From NCBI RefSeq assembly GCF_020283565.1, contig NC_060062.1, forward strand, positions 24,116,251-24,180,250: a DNA stretch of 64,000 nucleotides. The letters are read 5' to 3'. The stretch is from Trifolium pratense. Taxonomy: Eukaryota; Streptophyta; Magnoliopsida; Fabales; Fabaceae. Positions 20,679 to 32,800 of the stretch are shown one piece after another. Each line of letters starts with the position of its first letter. Position 1 is the stretch's first letter. The translations under genes and the position numbers were made by a program. The notes beneath the pieces are model-generated. The model saw only the letters and a list, made by a program, of their open reading frames with translations. It was not told where the DNA came from and did not search any database.

Positions 20679-23600
20679 TTATGACCTGACTTTAGCAAGT
20701 CTGGCTCTAATTTCTTCCATTTCCTCCTCATCATCAACAGCTTCTTCCTGCAAATAGAAATGCATTCCATAATTAGTGTAACTCAGAAACGAAATGAGCC
20801 TTGTTAGGAAATTGAAATTGCACATACCTCCTCTGCAGCACTTTGAGCAGGTTGTTTCACCTTTTGTTTCCTCACAGCTTCAGGAAGTTGTGCGGCTGTC
20901 TCACCAGCTATTGCGGTTAAGACTTTATCAACTTCTTCTTCTATCTCGTCTTCTATGTCCTCGGAATCTAATGCTGAGTCAACAGCATCGTTTACTATCT
21001 CCTCAATCACTCCTGCCTGAAACAGAAGATATTACCAATGATTACCGTGAAATTAACTTATACAACTACAGGGGGGAAATAAATAAAGTATTGCAAAAGT
21101 ATACTTTTGTCATTTCTTTGCTGAACTCTTGCATAGCAACCGCCATTTCAGGAGCCTTCATGAGGTTATTGACAAGCTTCATAACCTCGGCACTCTTTGA
21201 TAGATGTCCCACAGTACGAGAAATTGCTGCAAAAGCAACCAAAATTATGAATTTCCAGTGAACATAGTTCTAAATTCTAATGACCAATAACTCAAATCTG
21301 GCAAGATAATTAATAGCAAAAGAATGTTTGGACTTGTATGATTTGTCGCCAATAACAAATACTTCAAATAAGACAGCTGAACTAGACAATGCATGATTCA
21401 GCCAGTAACCCCAAAGTCCCAACCACCTTTTCCCCTCTCTTGTTTTGGTGTGAAGCCCTCACTTTTGACATTTAAACCGGTCAGTGCAATTTTCTACCCA
21501 AATTAAAACATAATTATGCACCACAAACAAAGGAGGTGTCGATTAAAATTAAGTTTTTTCTTTCATCATTTAATTCTGATTTTCATACAAATCTATTTTT
21601 AGGCAAAATTAGCTATTTTAGGTATTTTCTCTATTATATACATTTTGTCACCTCTGCTACCCACAACTATTTGGCTACAACTTTTCTCCCCCCTTGCTGG
21701 CTTATTCTCATTTCTTCCTAACATATACACTCTTGACTGTTGGACGCCTAGTCGCCTACATGGGAAAAATAGTCTGATATTTGTAAAAACGAGGAATGCT
21801 AAGGTCACACAAATGGTACACAGTCTTATAAACACTCTTTTGAACACACCCACACATATGAAGCCATGTCATCCCTCTTTTTAATACTTTTACCTGATAA
21901 CCAGTTCAACCGGTGGAAAGAGAACAACCTTTTCTATTTTTTGTTTAATCTTTTTATTTTTAATTGAGTTGTTGGTTCGTCTTCTCCAAAGTCTCTCATG
22001 GTCACCATCTATCATGAACTCCAATCGCATGCTATTTGTCTCAAGTGTTGCACTGTAAGTGAATGAGTTGAATAAATTTCTACACACCAGTTCCATTCTT
22101 CTCATAAAATAGATCTGAGTATTAATTTATATATGGGTCTCAGTTCCTCTCACAAAATAGACTCATGAAAAATCCATATCTAAATACTTGTTCAATTTCT
22201 TTTGCAATTTTATCGTTGTAATGGTTATCAATTTTTAGGTTTAATTCATTGTATTGTAGTTGCAAATTTATTGAATGTATTTTTTATTTGGGTTTGTTTT
22301 ATTCTATTGAAATGGTACACTAGTTGTTTTAAGAATAAAAATTAAATTGATGGGTTTGTTTCTTTTACAATGAACATAATAACAAGGTGAATCTGCAGAG
22401 ATAATTTTTAGTGGGAGGATGAATGGAGAAGATGGGTGGTTAAAATTCAAATAATAAAAATTCAAATAAAAAGTAAATACAGACATATCTTAGTTTAATA
22501 TCCCGTGACAAGTAAACGACATTTTTTGGGGAGTGACGTGGCTTCATATGTGTGGGTGTGTCCAAAAGAGTGTGTATAAGAGTGTGACCGTAGCATTATA
22601 CAGCAAAAAAACATTTCCCTTGTCAATATCGTTCCCATGAACCAGCAAATTTTGGACCCCCTACCTTAGTTGGATTGGATACTAAGGGCTAGTTTAGATA
22701 AACAACAACTTAAGTGCTTATGGCTTAAGACCACTTAAACTAAATAAGCTATTTGCTTTTGGATATGTACATTGAAAATGCTTTAAGAAATTGAAGTGTT
22801 TGGATGCGTCATTAGATAAGCCTTTACATAATGATATTATAATTTTCAAAAAGTATAAAGTTTAAGAATCAAATCATAGATAATTATATAGTAATAGTTT
22901 ATAAAAATATCATAATATATCACAAAAATAACTATATTAAAAATCCAGCAATCAATATACCACAAAAAGTTTAACAAAAATATGGTTAATTCACTTTCTT
23001 ACTTCATTTTAAACAATCCAAATCCACAAATCGCATTAGCATAACCTCTTTACCTTCTCTAAAGAAAACAACAATAACTAAAGACAATCTAAAACAAAAC
23101 AAATATGCTTGCATACTGAACAAGTCCTAAAGGCTGTGTGTATGTGTACTTGAAGTCAAAACATTGTGCAAAAACCAAAGAACATGATGTACAACAAACA
23201 ACAATTTGTATTGGTGATATTTAATTAATAGAGTTACTACCAAAAACATGAAATACAAAAAAGAGAGCAAAAAAAATAATAATTCCATCTTCATACGAAA
23301 GAACCAAGAAAGCATTTGAAAAAACTATGAAGAAGGTGAACCAAGGATTTTGAAGAAACGGAGCATTTGAAACACGTTGAACATAATGTTAGTGGATATG
23401 TGTTTTAATCACTGTCTCTCGTTTTTACTCATAAAAACTCCAAAGTAAGAAAAAAAGACCAGAGACAGGGGAGATTGAGCATACCTTATGCAAGGAGCCA
23501 AGGACAAAGGAAATGTTAGACAAAAAGGGGCAAAAGAGATTCGAACACAGGTTCTGAAGTTATTCCAAACTACTGATACATAAGCTCTGTACAAACTCCT

Positions 23601-25330
23601 TGATATGCTACTCTTTGGAGCTTATAAAAATTAGCTACAGCTTATGAGCCGATACAAGCTACTTTCATGTCTCACTCAAACACTTGCATAAACACTTACG
23701 TTAATAGATAAGCATGTAAAATATGCTTATGAACCAATCCAAATGCACCCTAAATGCCTCACATAAAGAAGAAAAAAAATCAGCTCTTCCCTAAACACTT
23801 GCACAACATACAGACATTGTAGTCAGCTCTTTCCCCTACCCTACCTTAAAAAACTATAGATACCAGATAGAATCAGCAGATAGTTGAGTTCTCGTATAAC
23901 AGAGAATTTGATCATCAACAAATTGACTAATGTTGACAAATTTACCTATTCAACTAAGTTAACAAGAGGGAGTAAAGAAAAATTGAAGATCTTCAATTAA
24001 CCATTGACTACTACCATCATAAATCTGGTATGAAGCACAAGTAACTATCTCGGACAGTTTTTAACTAAGTGGACAAATGAAGGCAAATAAAACATGGAAA
24101 ACCTACCAACACTTTCTCCAAGGTGCATTGATATTGAACTCAATTGCGCCTTATTTTCATGAAGACGGTTCACTGTTTTCCTCGATCTCACAAGTTCAGT
24201 AGCAAGTGCCTGTAAATTGAACAAATATCATAAGGATTTTTTTTATTTAATCTACCAACTTTAACAAATCGAACCTTGAAATCTCAAAAAGAAATAAAGA
24301 CTGCCTAGAAGGCCATACACTAGTACAAACCAAAAATAGCTTCATCATTAGCTTATTGAGTACACCCTCCGGTCACTAATATAAGCAAAAAGTACTCTTT
24401 AGGTTCATTGAACAACTGATATCTGATCAATAATATAGATCATATACATCGGTTATTCAATTCTATGAACCTAAAATTTGACTTTTTGCTTATAATAGTA
24501 ACCCATCCTTAACATATATGGCATAGTCCATAAAAACTTTTATCTAAACTAACATCCAGCTGAGTTCCACCTTACATTCAGCATAAAGACGATACAATGG
24601 AATGGAATAAAGATACAATGGTTTGACTACCCTCCCTCTACATGAATCTAACGCTCTATATTATAGACCCACATACTCTCCTTACTTCAGAATCTACTGG
24701 TCTTCTCTCTACATCCTCAAACCACCCAAACTGAGTTTACACCATCTTTTCCACCATTGGTGCTACCCCAACTTAACTAAGGCTCAATTTGGTAAAAAAA
24801 ACTATTAAGAGAAAAAATGACAAGCTATAAACTAATTGAATTAGCTTATCAAAATAAGGTATAAGCTAGTTAAATTAAGCTATAAGCTCGTAAAAAAAAA
24901 GTTACCAAACTAGTCTTTTTTGTCATATGAGCTTATAAACTATGAAATCAAAATTTGGCATTGCCAATTACCAATCAGAGCCTAACAAGAATAGATAAAT
25001 AGCATAGAAACACAATCACATATCTCAAAACTTGAACAAACAAAAAAAAAAACCTTTGCAGAACCAATGTCATTCCTCTTGGCAGCTTCTTTAATAGCTT
25101 TCTGCACATTTTTTTCTTCTCTCTGAATATCTAATAAATTAAACAACACAAATCAATTCTAAGTACCGCGAATTAGGGTTTAATTAAGATAGATTAAAAA
25201 AGGGGAATGAATTAGTACCGCGAATTTGTCGATCAATGTTTCTGGATTCTTGGCGAAGCCTACGTTGCCAATCTCTCAATATTTGCTGTGGATTTGGTTT
25301 CGGCTTGATAATGTTCATCACCTTCTCCAT
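20679..25330 (-). CDS. VPS24: ESCRT-III subunit VPS24/CHMP3 (six exons, 223 aa)
   Basis: Core ESCRT-III component. It co-polymerises with Snf7/VPS2 on endosomes to bud vesicles into multivesicular bodies. Exons on the minus strand are 25330-25219, 25130-25054, 24209-24107, 21226-21105, 21016-20828 and 20747-20679. They sum to 672 bp in frame with GT-AG introns. The N-terminus MEKVMNIIKPKPNPQQILRD and the basic helix (RDWQRRLRQESRNIDRQIRD) are family-typical. The Snf7 domain covers about 10-180. An acidic autoinhibitory stretch (DSEDIEDEIEEEVDKVL) precedes a MIM1-like C-terminal helix (EEIRARLAKVRS) that docks MIT domains such as that of the VPS4 ATPase. Length is close to Arabidopsis VPS24. 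Intron 3 (2.9 kb) is swollen by inverted-repeat elements. No coding damage seen. Confidence 0.95.
21795..22597. mobile_element. 803-bp element with about 78-bp terminal inverted repeats (VPS24 intron 3)
   Basis: The left end AATGCTAAGGTCACAC and the long arm containing CACACCCACACATATGAAGC are mirrored at the right end (GCTTCATATGTGTGGGTGTG, ending GTGTGACCGTAGCATT). Arm identity is high over about 78 bp. The interior has no transposase. Long arms suggest a Mutator-type non-autonomous element, but no target duplication was found. Confidence 0.7.
22685..23751. mobile_element. Possible inverted-repeat element in VPS24 intron 3
   Basis: AGGGCTAGTTTAGATAAACA at the left and, reversed, AGGGTGCATTTGGATTGGTT at the right are diverged inverted ends. 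Both are followed by AAGTGCTTATGGCTTA/CATAAGCATA-type sequence common in legume MITEs. No coding content. Boundaries are tentative. Confidence 0.35.
24363..24505. mobile_element. Degenerate Stowaway-like MITE in VPS24 intron 2
   Basis: TA/CACCCTCCGGTCACTAATAT at the left. The arms fold back through AAGCAAAAAGT and ACTTTTTGCTTATAA, with ACTGATATCTGATC and GATCATATACATCGGTTATT in the middle. It resembles the MITE at 14051-14185. Confidence 0.55.
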
Positions 25331-26039
25331 TTGGCGTGGCTTTTTGAAATCTTGAAAAGAATTTTTAGGGTTTTGTAGAAGAAGATGAGTGGAATTTAAT
25401 GGTAGTAATTGGGATCGTGTCCAATAGAAGCTGGACACGTCAACCTATGGAAGGTTCTGTTTACGGAGTAAGGAGATGAAAGAAAGGGGAAAAAAGGAAA
25501 ACGAATCTGGAGGAAGGAAGGAAGGAAGAAGAGGCTAAGCTTTGGGGTCCATGCCAAATTTTAAATTTTCATCTCATTTCATTTCATATTTATAAAAAAA
25601 AATAAAAAATACTAAAAATATTTATAAATTAATTTAACCGTTAATTTTATTTAACATTAGATTTTTTTTTTGCTTTCACCATTAGTTTAATCTGGTTCGG
25701 GGATCAGTTCTAGCATCAAGTGTTCTAGCCCCTCCCGATCTTAGTTGCAGGGGATCGAACAGCGGTCCTCCTTACCAAGTTCAGCGTCAATCACTACTGA
25801 ATCAACTAACGATTGGTAACGTTACATGATCACAGTTTCTCAAAAATATTATTTGTTCTTTCATCATATGTTTATAATCATTTTTTTTTTGAAATATCCA
25901 TGACTGGCTTTATAATTTCTTCATTTCAACCAACCAATCAATTATTTGAATTTACGTTGATCTAGCAATATGATCGTCAATAATCTATCCTTTATAGTGA
26001 TTATATTATAATTTTGTAGGTAATTTGTTTGGTGGGAGA

Positions 26040-26314
26040 CAGGACCGTCTCCGAGTATTTAGAAGTCCGGGACAAAAAATAAAAATGGACCCCTTATAAA
26101 AATATAATATATCTAAATTGTAAACAATTTCAATAACATAAAAAATAATCATTCATTGTTGTGACTAAATTGGTGATTCGGTGAAGCCGTGAAGGGAGGA
26201 TGAGGAAGTGAAAGACGCTGAAGTTGATCAAGGGTGAAGAAGAGGTGAAAGAGAAAGTGGTTTAGACGCAATATACCACTTTTCTAATTATGTTTTTTTT
26301 TTTTTTTTTTTGAA

Positions 26315-26345
<31 letters not shown>

Positions 26346-26591
26346 ATTTTATCTAATTATGAAATATATTTTTGTTTTTTTTTTTATCTAATTATGAAAT
26401 ATATTTTTGTTTTTTTATCTAATTATGAAATTTTTTTTTTGTCTAATTATGTTTTGTTGGGCCATAAATGTTGCTGGGCCATTATTGTTGCTATTTAAAC
26501 CCCCCCAATATTACTACCTATTACCATTTTTATTTATTTTTTTGTGGCCCTGGGCTGGAGGCCTGGAAGCCCAGGCCCAAAACCGGCCCTG
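26040..26591. mobile_element. Non-autonomous hAT-type element with 8-bp target duplication
   Basis: The ends CAGGACCGTC and, reversed from the right, CAGGGCCGGT form short inverted repeats. Flanks GTGGGAGA (26032-26039) and GTGGGAGG (26592-26599) match at 7 of 8 bases, the size made by hAT transposases. The interior includes a T-run followed by an (AT)n run at about 26293-26345 and short TCTAATTATGAAATAT repeats. No transposase. Confidence 0.72.
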
Positions 26592-26772
26592 GTGGGAGGA
26601 TTATTTGTCAATGTGCTTGAAGCAAGTTAGAGAGCCTCGACCTAAGAAACTTCAAACTTCCATAAACATGGAAGGAGAGTACCACGATTTTGGGGATTTT
26701 AAATACAAATGGGATGGGAGCATTTGAATTATTTTCAGAATTATGGTGAAGAATTATGGGTGTCACGGTGTT

Positions 26773-27383
26773 TTTTTTTTTTGACTAAAAAAGATAACGA
26801 TATTCATTTATTCCACTAATTAATAGAGTACATCAGATCCAAATACAAATTCAACATCACTAAAAACAAAAGGGATGAATCTGCGAACAAACTCACAGCA
26901 TCTGTGTTAATAGCATACAACGGCAAAATGTCTACAAATAATAATATGATAAAATTAAAGTCACCGAAATGTCCATGCTTCTGGATCTGTAATGTTGATG
27001 CCCAAATCATTGATTGAATCTGCAATTGATTGAAAATGATCTTTCAATATGAACTAAACGAACACCGTAACAAGACGGAGAAAATCAACAACTCTGAACC
27101 AAGATGACCACCAACACAAACACCGCACTCATACGACGATATCACAAATAGAAAAGAAAAACAACTAAAAGACACGATCTATGTAAAAAAAATCACTTAT
27201 TTAAATTAAAAACAATAATAAAAAATATGCAGAGGGGTGATTTTAGGCCAAATATGACCTAAAATCACCCCCTAACTGGTAGAGGAAAAAGAAACTCAAA
27301 GAAAAAGATAATATTCTAATAGAATATTAGGGCCGGAGGTGTTTTGTACAAGTTTTTAAAAGAGTTGGATAATTAATCTTTTC
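26773..27383 (-). mobile_element. 5'-truncated LINE tail with 15-17 bp target duplication
   Basis: ATGGGTGTCACGGTGTT stands on both sides (26756-26772 and 27384-27400). Next to the left copy is a T-run, which on the minus strand is a poly(A) tail preceded by CTTTTTTAGTCAAAA. Poly(A) plus a long target duplication is the mark of target-primed reverse transcription. The insert of about 610 bp has no ORF of note. Confidence 0.75.
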
Positions 27384-27532
27384 ATGGGTGTCACGGTGTT
27401 AATTGTAGAAACATGGACGAAAAAAATGATGTTAGTGGAGAATGTGGTAGTTAGAAATTAGATGTGTGTCTATATTTAAGTAAATTATTTAAATAATAAT
27501 AATTGCATGTGATGGAAAGATAAATGGCAGTC

Positions 27533-27911
27533 TATTGGTCTCTTAAAGATATTTTAGGTTTCACAATGGTTCCTTAAAGAAAAAAAGGTTCAGATTGGTA
27601 CTTAAAGACACATCTGTTTCTCACATTGGCCATTTCCGTCAATTTTTTACAAAATACGTTAGTTTTAGTTGACTGAATTCTGAATGTCATTAAATGTAAG
27701 TGGTCCACCAAAAACCTTATTAATTTTTAAAATTTTAACCATTGGAATTTTTGTTATATTTGGAGTTAAAATTTAACGAAAATGACCGGTATGACAAACA
27801 TATATGTCTTTAAGGGACCAATCCGGGCATTTTTTTCTTTAAGTGGTCAATCCGACCTTTTTTTCTTCAAGGGACCATTATGAAACCTAAAATGCCTTTA
27901 AGGGACCAATA
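27533..27911. mobile_element. MITE with about 100-bp terminal inverted repeats
   Basis: Left arm TATTGGTCTCTTAAAGATAT, then TTTAGGTTTCACAATGGTTC. The right arm reversed gives TATTGGTCCCTTAAAGGCAT, then TTTAGGTTTCATAATGGTCC. The arms continue through AAAGAAAAAAAGGT and CATATATGTTTGTCA. No coding sequence. Confidence 0.7.
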
Positions 27912-27929
27912 AACTAATTAAACCAAGAT

Positions 27930-29880
27930 AAATATTATTGGTTGTCGGTATAAAATCAACATTTAAACTATTAGTATAGTTCCTTTATTCTCTAGATTTC
28001 TGATGTATGAAGCAGATATTGGGTTGGAGAAAACGAACATAGCTCACCACTTTCGGTTGTTCTTCAAGGAATGTTGTAATTTTTCGGGGGCATTTGATTT
28101 GAAAAATGATGGCTACTAAACATAACAGTATTGAACAAAGTTATATGACAACTATTTGTACTTCATTGTGTTTGATCATTGGTGTAGGGGACAAACGGTT
28201 TTTTTTTCTTTGACAAAAGGATAAAAGTTTTGCATTGTACATCATAATTATTTAAACAATTTAAATTATAAAAACTACAGTATATTGATAAAATTTGACA
28301 TAATCAAAATAAATCATAAAAATGCATAAATTAATATCCAAAAAATATGCCAAATAAACATATTAACCAAGTCTAATGTTTGATAGGGTTCAAAATAAAT
28401 CTTAATGAAAACATAAAATATAAATGCGGCTTGTCGGACAAAATGTTGGAACATCATCATCAAATTCTTTGGGAACCCTTCAAACTCTCAAAAGAACTTT
28501 TCACACGGTTGATTATGAGAAAGTTTGATCATGAATTTTGTTTCCTCTTCATCGGTTAATCTACGAAACATGGAAATGAAAGAGAAAAATCAAAGCATAA
28601 AAATGAACAGAAAAACTTACATGGTAGAGATGAGAGATAGAGAGTTGTGCATAATTGCAAAGAGAAGGGGAGGTGAACAATATTGTGGGGAATAAGTGAA
28701 GACGTGAGAAAAACCTAGGACAAAAACTAAAATAGTATTTTTTTTATTTAGTAAGTTGTACTCCACTTTAGTGTGTAATAAAAATGAAGATAGTTAAAAA
28801 AAAAAATGCAGATAGGTCTTGTCCATCATTTTTATTTTGTAATGTCATACTTTTTATTTTTAAATCAAATGTTGAACAATTATTTTTGTCTTATCTTTCA
28901 CTTTTTAGTATATCAAACGCATCTTAATGAATACAAGAGATGGAGACGGCATTGAAGCCATTGTAAACATGGAAGAGAATTATATAGCTAGGTTTGAACA
29001 TAATGTAGAGCTTCTTCAATATGTCTCTCTTAATCATGTTAGACACGACTGTCATTTGTTCTGAATCTTTCCATTTCTTCTTAACTTGTATATATAATAA
29101 GTATTGAATTGCTAATGTGAAATTTAGACATGATGAATGTGATTTGTTCTCAACTATTTTTAATTAATTAGTTATACTAAATGACTTTATTTAGTGAAAT
29201 TTTGCTCAAGAATTATACATAGCTCTTGAAACTTCAATATATGTTTCCAATACATTTCTTTTAGTAAAATTATTATATTTTAGTCTATTTTAATTTCCAT
29301 TTCTCTTTAATTTGTTCTTTACTTTAAATGTATTCATTTTCATTAATTTTTTGGCACAAATTCTACACAGCATATACCTAATACTTTCTTCTTCTTCTTT
29401 TTTGTACATAAAGGGGGCAAAGCCCCATATACCTAATCCTTTCTAGTTTGTCTTCTAATGTAAAGACATAATGAGTGATGTTATATTGCAAAATTTGAGC
29501 TACAATTGTTTTATGTATCTGGATCTAAAAATAGTCTCACTGAAACCATGTCTCTCAGTGGTAAGCATTACATACTAATATGCCAATATGCTTGCCATTC
29601 CTAATATATCTACCAAGAATCCATATCCTAATATGCTTGCCATTACTAGATAACAAGGTGTAGCAGAAACTATGCTCAAATATGCATGCACTAATCACAT
29701 CCCCATGTTTGCTCCTCGACAGAAAATTATCAGCATGATTTTCCTCGGAACACAAAGTTTCTGCTACCTGCAATATTTGGAGAGCTAGCTCAAACCAACA
29801 TATTTTTGCCTCGGAGGGATCATCATCCGACTTTTTAATCCCAACCTCCAGAGTGGTTTAAGATTTCCGTATCATGTAGG
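27930..29880. other. Intergenic region downstream of ZW10
   Basis: AT-rich with no recognised gene. A 45-codon ATG-led stretch at about 28927 (MNTRDGDGIEAIVNMEENY) has no support. The part from about 29555 to 29894 may include the ZW10 3' UTR. Confidence 0.35.
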
Positions 29881-29894
29881 AAGTTAGAAGTATC

Positions 29895-32800
29895 CTAAAA
29901 GCTCGCATTTTGTATCCTCCGTAAACAATCTTTTCTTAAAGGTGAGTCTGCAAATATAGCTTTTATGAAATCTTCCACCTGCAATGAGATAAAAACAAAA
30001 GATAGGTAAGAAACATAAGTGAGGAGAATGTCTGTGAAAAAAAGGCTCGTTAAATATGATTTCAGTATTTTTGGTCATGAATAACATTATATCAGAATCT
30101 TTAGTAATATGGCTAGATGAAGCATTGATTTAAAATCAGAATCCCTCGGTTATAAAAACATTAGGAAATGAACAAAAGCCACTGATAACCAAATGATGAT
30201 ACCTCCGTGATAGTAAAGCCACAGCTGAGCAATTCTTTATTCTCCCAAGATGCTGTAATGGATTTTAAAGGCATGTCTAATAATTCTGTAGCAGAAAGAA
30301 GATTATATACAGGTTAATTGCTGATATATGAGTAAATAATAATCCAACCAACAGTTTCTTTCTACGATAATAAATAAATAGATTATAAAGCATGCCTGAT
30401 AGTTTGCGGATTTTGCGTAAAGATGGGATAAGATCTTCAAGAGACTCTGCAGAGAACTCGTGCGAATTTGGATCACCAGTGGCCAAGGACTCAAATAAAG
30501 ATGATAGGCTTTCCAGCATTAAATGGATTAGTCTTTGTAGCTGGAAATAAAAGTGGAATGCATTAGACAAACTTCTTAAATAAAATTGTTACAGGAATTA
30601 ATTAGCCAACTTATTCTATAAACTTACCTGTAAAGTCTCTTCTGCAGCCATGTCATCTATGAGAAGTATATCTCTTGCGATTCTAGAGAAAACTGACTCT
30701 AATACTGTACACATGCTTTTCCTGTAAGTTGAAGGAAGCAAAAGTGGCTCCCATATGATATGCACTTTTTCAAGAATGAAAACAACCTGATCAAGTAAAC
30801 TCAACTTATGTCAGTTGTCAAACTAAAAAGGCATTAAATACTACTCGTAATCTATTGTAATAACAAATGCCCCACATTGTAGATTGCATGCAGAAAACGA
30901 AACAGGAAATAAGAGATAAAGCAAACTGTGGAACAACAAAAGGTAACGTACATGTTATGTATTAACAAGAAAATAACCTGGTCAATGCTGAATTTAGCGG
31001 ACTCAAATTGTTGCATTTGATGAGTATTCTGAAATCCATCAGCACTGTCTATAGCCTATAAAACATGGGCGGAATATGGGAATTAAAAGGTCGGGAAGGC
31101 AAGTGTCAACCACAACTAAGTCATATCCTACAGATGCTGCATGCATTTTAACAAAGGAAGTACCTCCTTCAAGTTATAAATAACAAGGTGAACTTGTCTC
31201 TGCAATATATCTTCTGCCAAAAGCTGAAACCTTGGAGCCAAATCAGCAAACACAGCATGCTCCTTCATCGAACTTGGAAAATCTGTTCGATACTGAGGTA
31301 ATAGCATCCACATGCATGAGGCAAGGAAAAAAAAATCAATATGCAAAGTTAAATGGGCTTATATCGAATATTTGCCTTGACTTTCCATTTGATAGACTAA
31401 AAGATAAAATTGAAACTTTGAGCAATATAACATTAAATATTTGCCTTGACTTTACATCAGGTAGGGCAAAACACAGAATTTTGTTTAAAATAAAAGTAAT
31501 TTATTCAAATATTGTGAATTCACTCCATGCTTAATTATTCAGTATTCAGGTATGTTTACCTCAAATGCAAATCCAAGTATTTCTTGGGAAAGATAAAGAC
31601 AGTCATTATGCATCAGAACAGCTACTTGATTGATGCCACCAAGCTTCCTCTCTAGCTTCACAAGTCAAAAACAGAAGTAATTACTCTAAGATGAAAGCAT
31701 GCACATAGACTAGAACAAACATCAAATACAGTGTTCACTTTGACAGAGACAATAACTTCATAATAAGGATAAACAGTCTGAATATTTTAAGTACTGAATA
31801 CCGTTAATATCTTATCTCAACTCATCTAAAGATCAGAAAAGGTATAAAAAAAGTGAAAGGATATGGTTCTAGAATGAATAACATTTATGTTTGCAATAAG
31901 CTTGCATTACTTCACTATATTCTCCCCCTAAAATCAATCCGATGAAAGAAATACTAAAAAAGGTTTTTCCTTTATGTCACTGCTTTACATGGACTAACCT
32001 TGACAGGGACTACTACTTCATAGAGAAGTATAGCATCTCTAGCTGCATGATAAAATTCCATAGCAACTCTTGTAGATGACAGGCAGACATCCTGCACAAA
32101 TTATGTATCATTTATAAAGATCAGTTTCACAGTTAGCAAAAAATGTATTGCAAGTCTATTAGAGTAACAGTTATATTTGTACATGTTTTGGTTCCGAGGC
32201 CAATTTATATGCTTTGTTGTACAGATAGTTGGTAAATGTAATAAGTAATAACACATTATGCTGAGTGCTGACCCAGCACATTATGTTAACTGTGATAAAA
32301 AATCCACTTTAGCCGCTGATCTGAAGTCTTGATCCCTGTCTAAGAAATCATGTATTTTACCGAACCAATAAATGTATCATTTTTCCCAACTAAATATTAA
32401 GATCTCATTTTTTAGCCCCCAGGCTTTCTTTTAACTTTCATACAAATCTAACAAGGCCAATTAACTGAATATTTATATGAATGTTAATTAAATTAATAGT
32501 ATCAAGAGTATATTCAAGAATCAAACAATTATTCTTACCGTATTACTATAGTGACATGAAAGAAGGGGAAAATAAACAAACAATGCAGTGAATGCACTTT
32601 GTCAACTACAGCTGAGTTTTCGAGTTATATCATAAGCTTAGACAATGTAACCTCAATAACATGCAAACAGATATGTCTCGTACATTTTTTTTTTCACACT
32701 TTCTCCTGCACTTCATAAGCAAGTCCAGCTTCCTTTCTACTACATTATTATCTAATAGGAAATGCTATTCTTTCTTCTACTTTCCCTTTCAATTTTTCAG

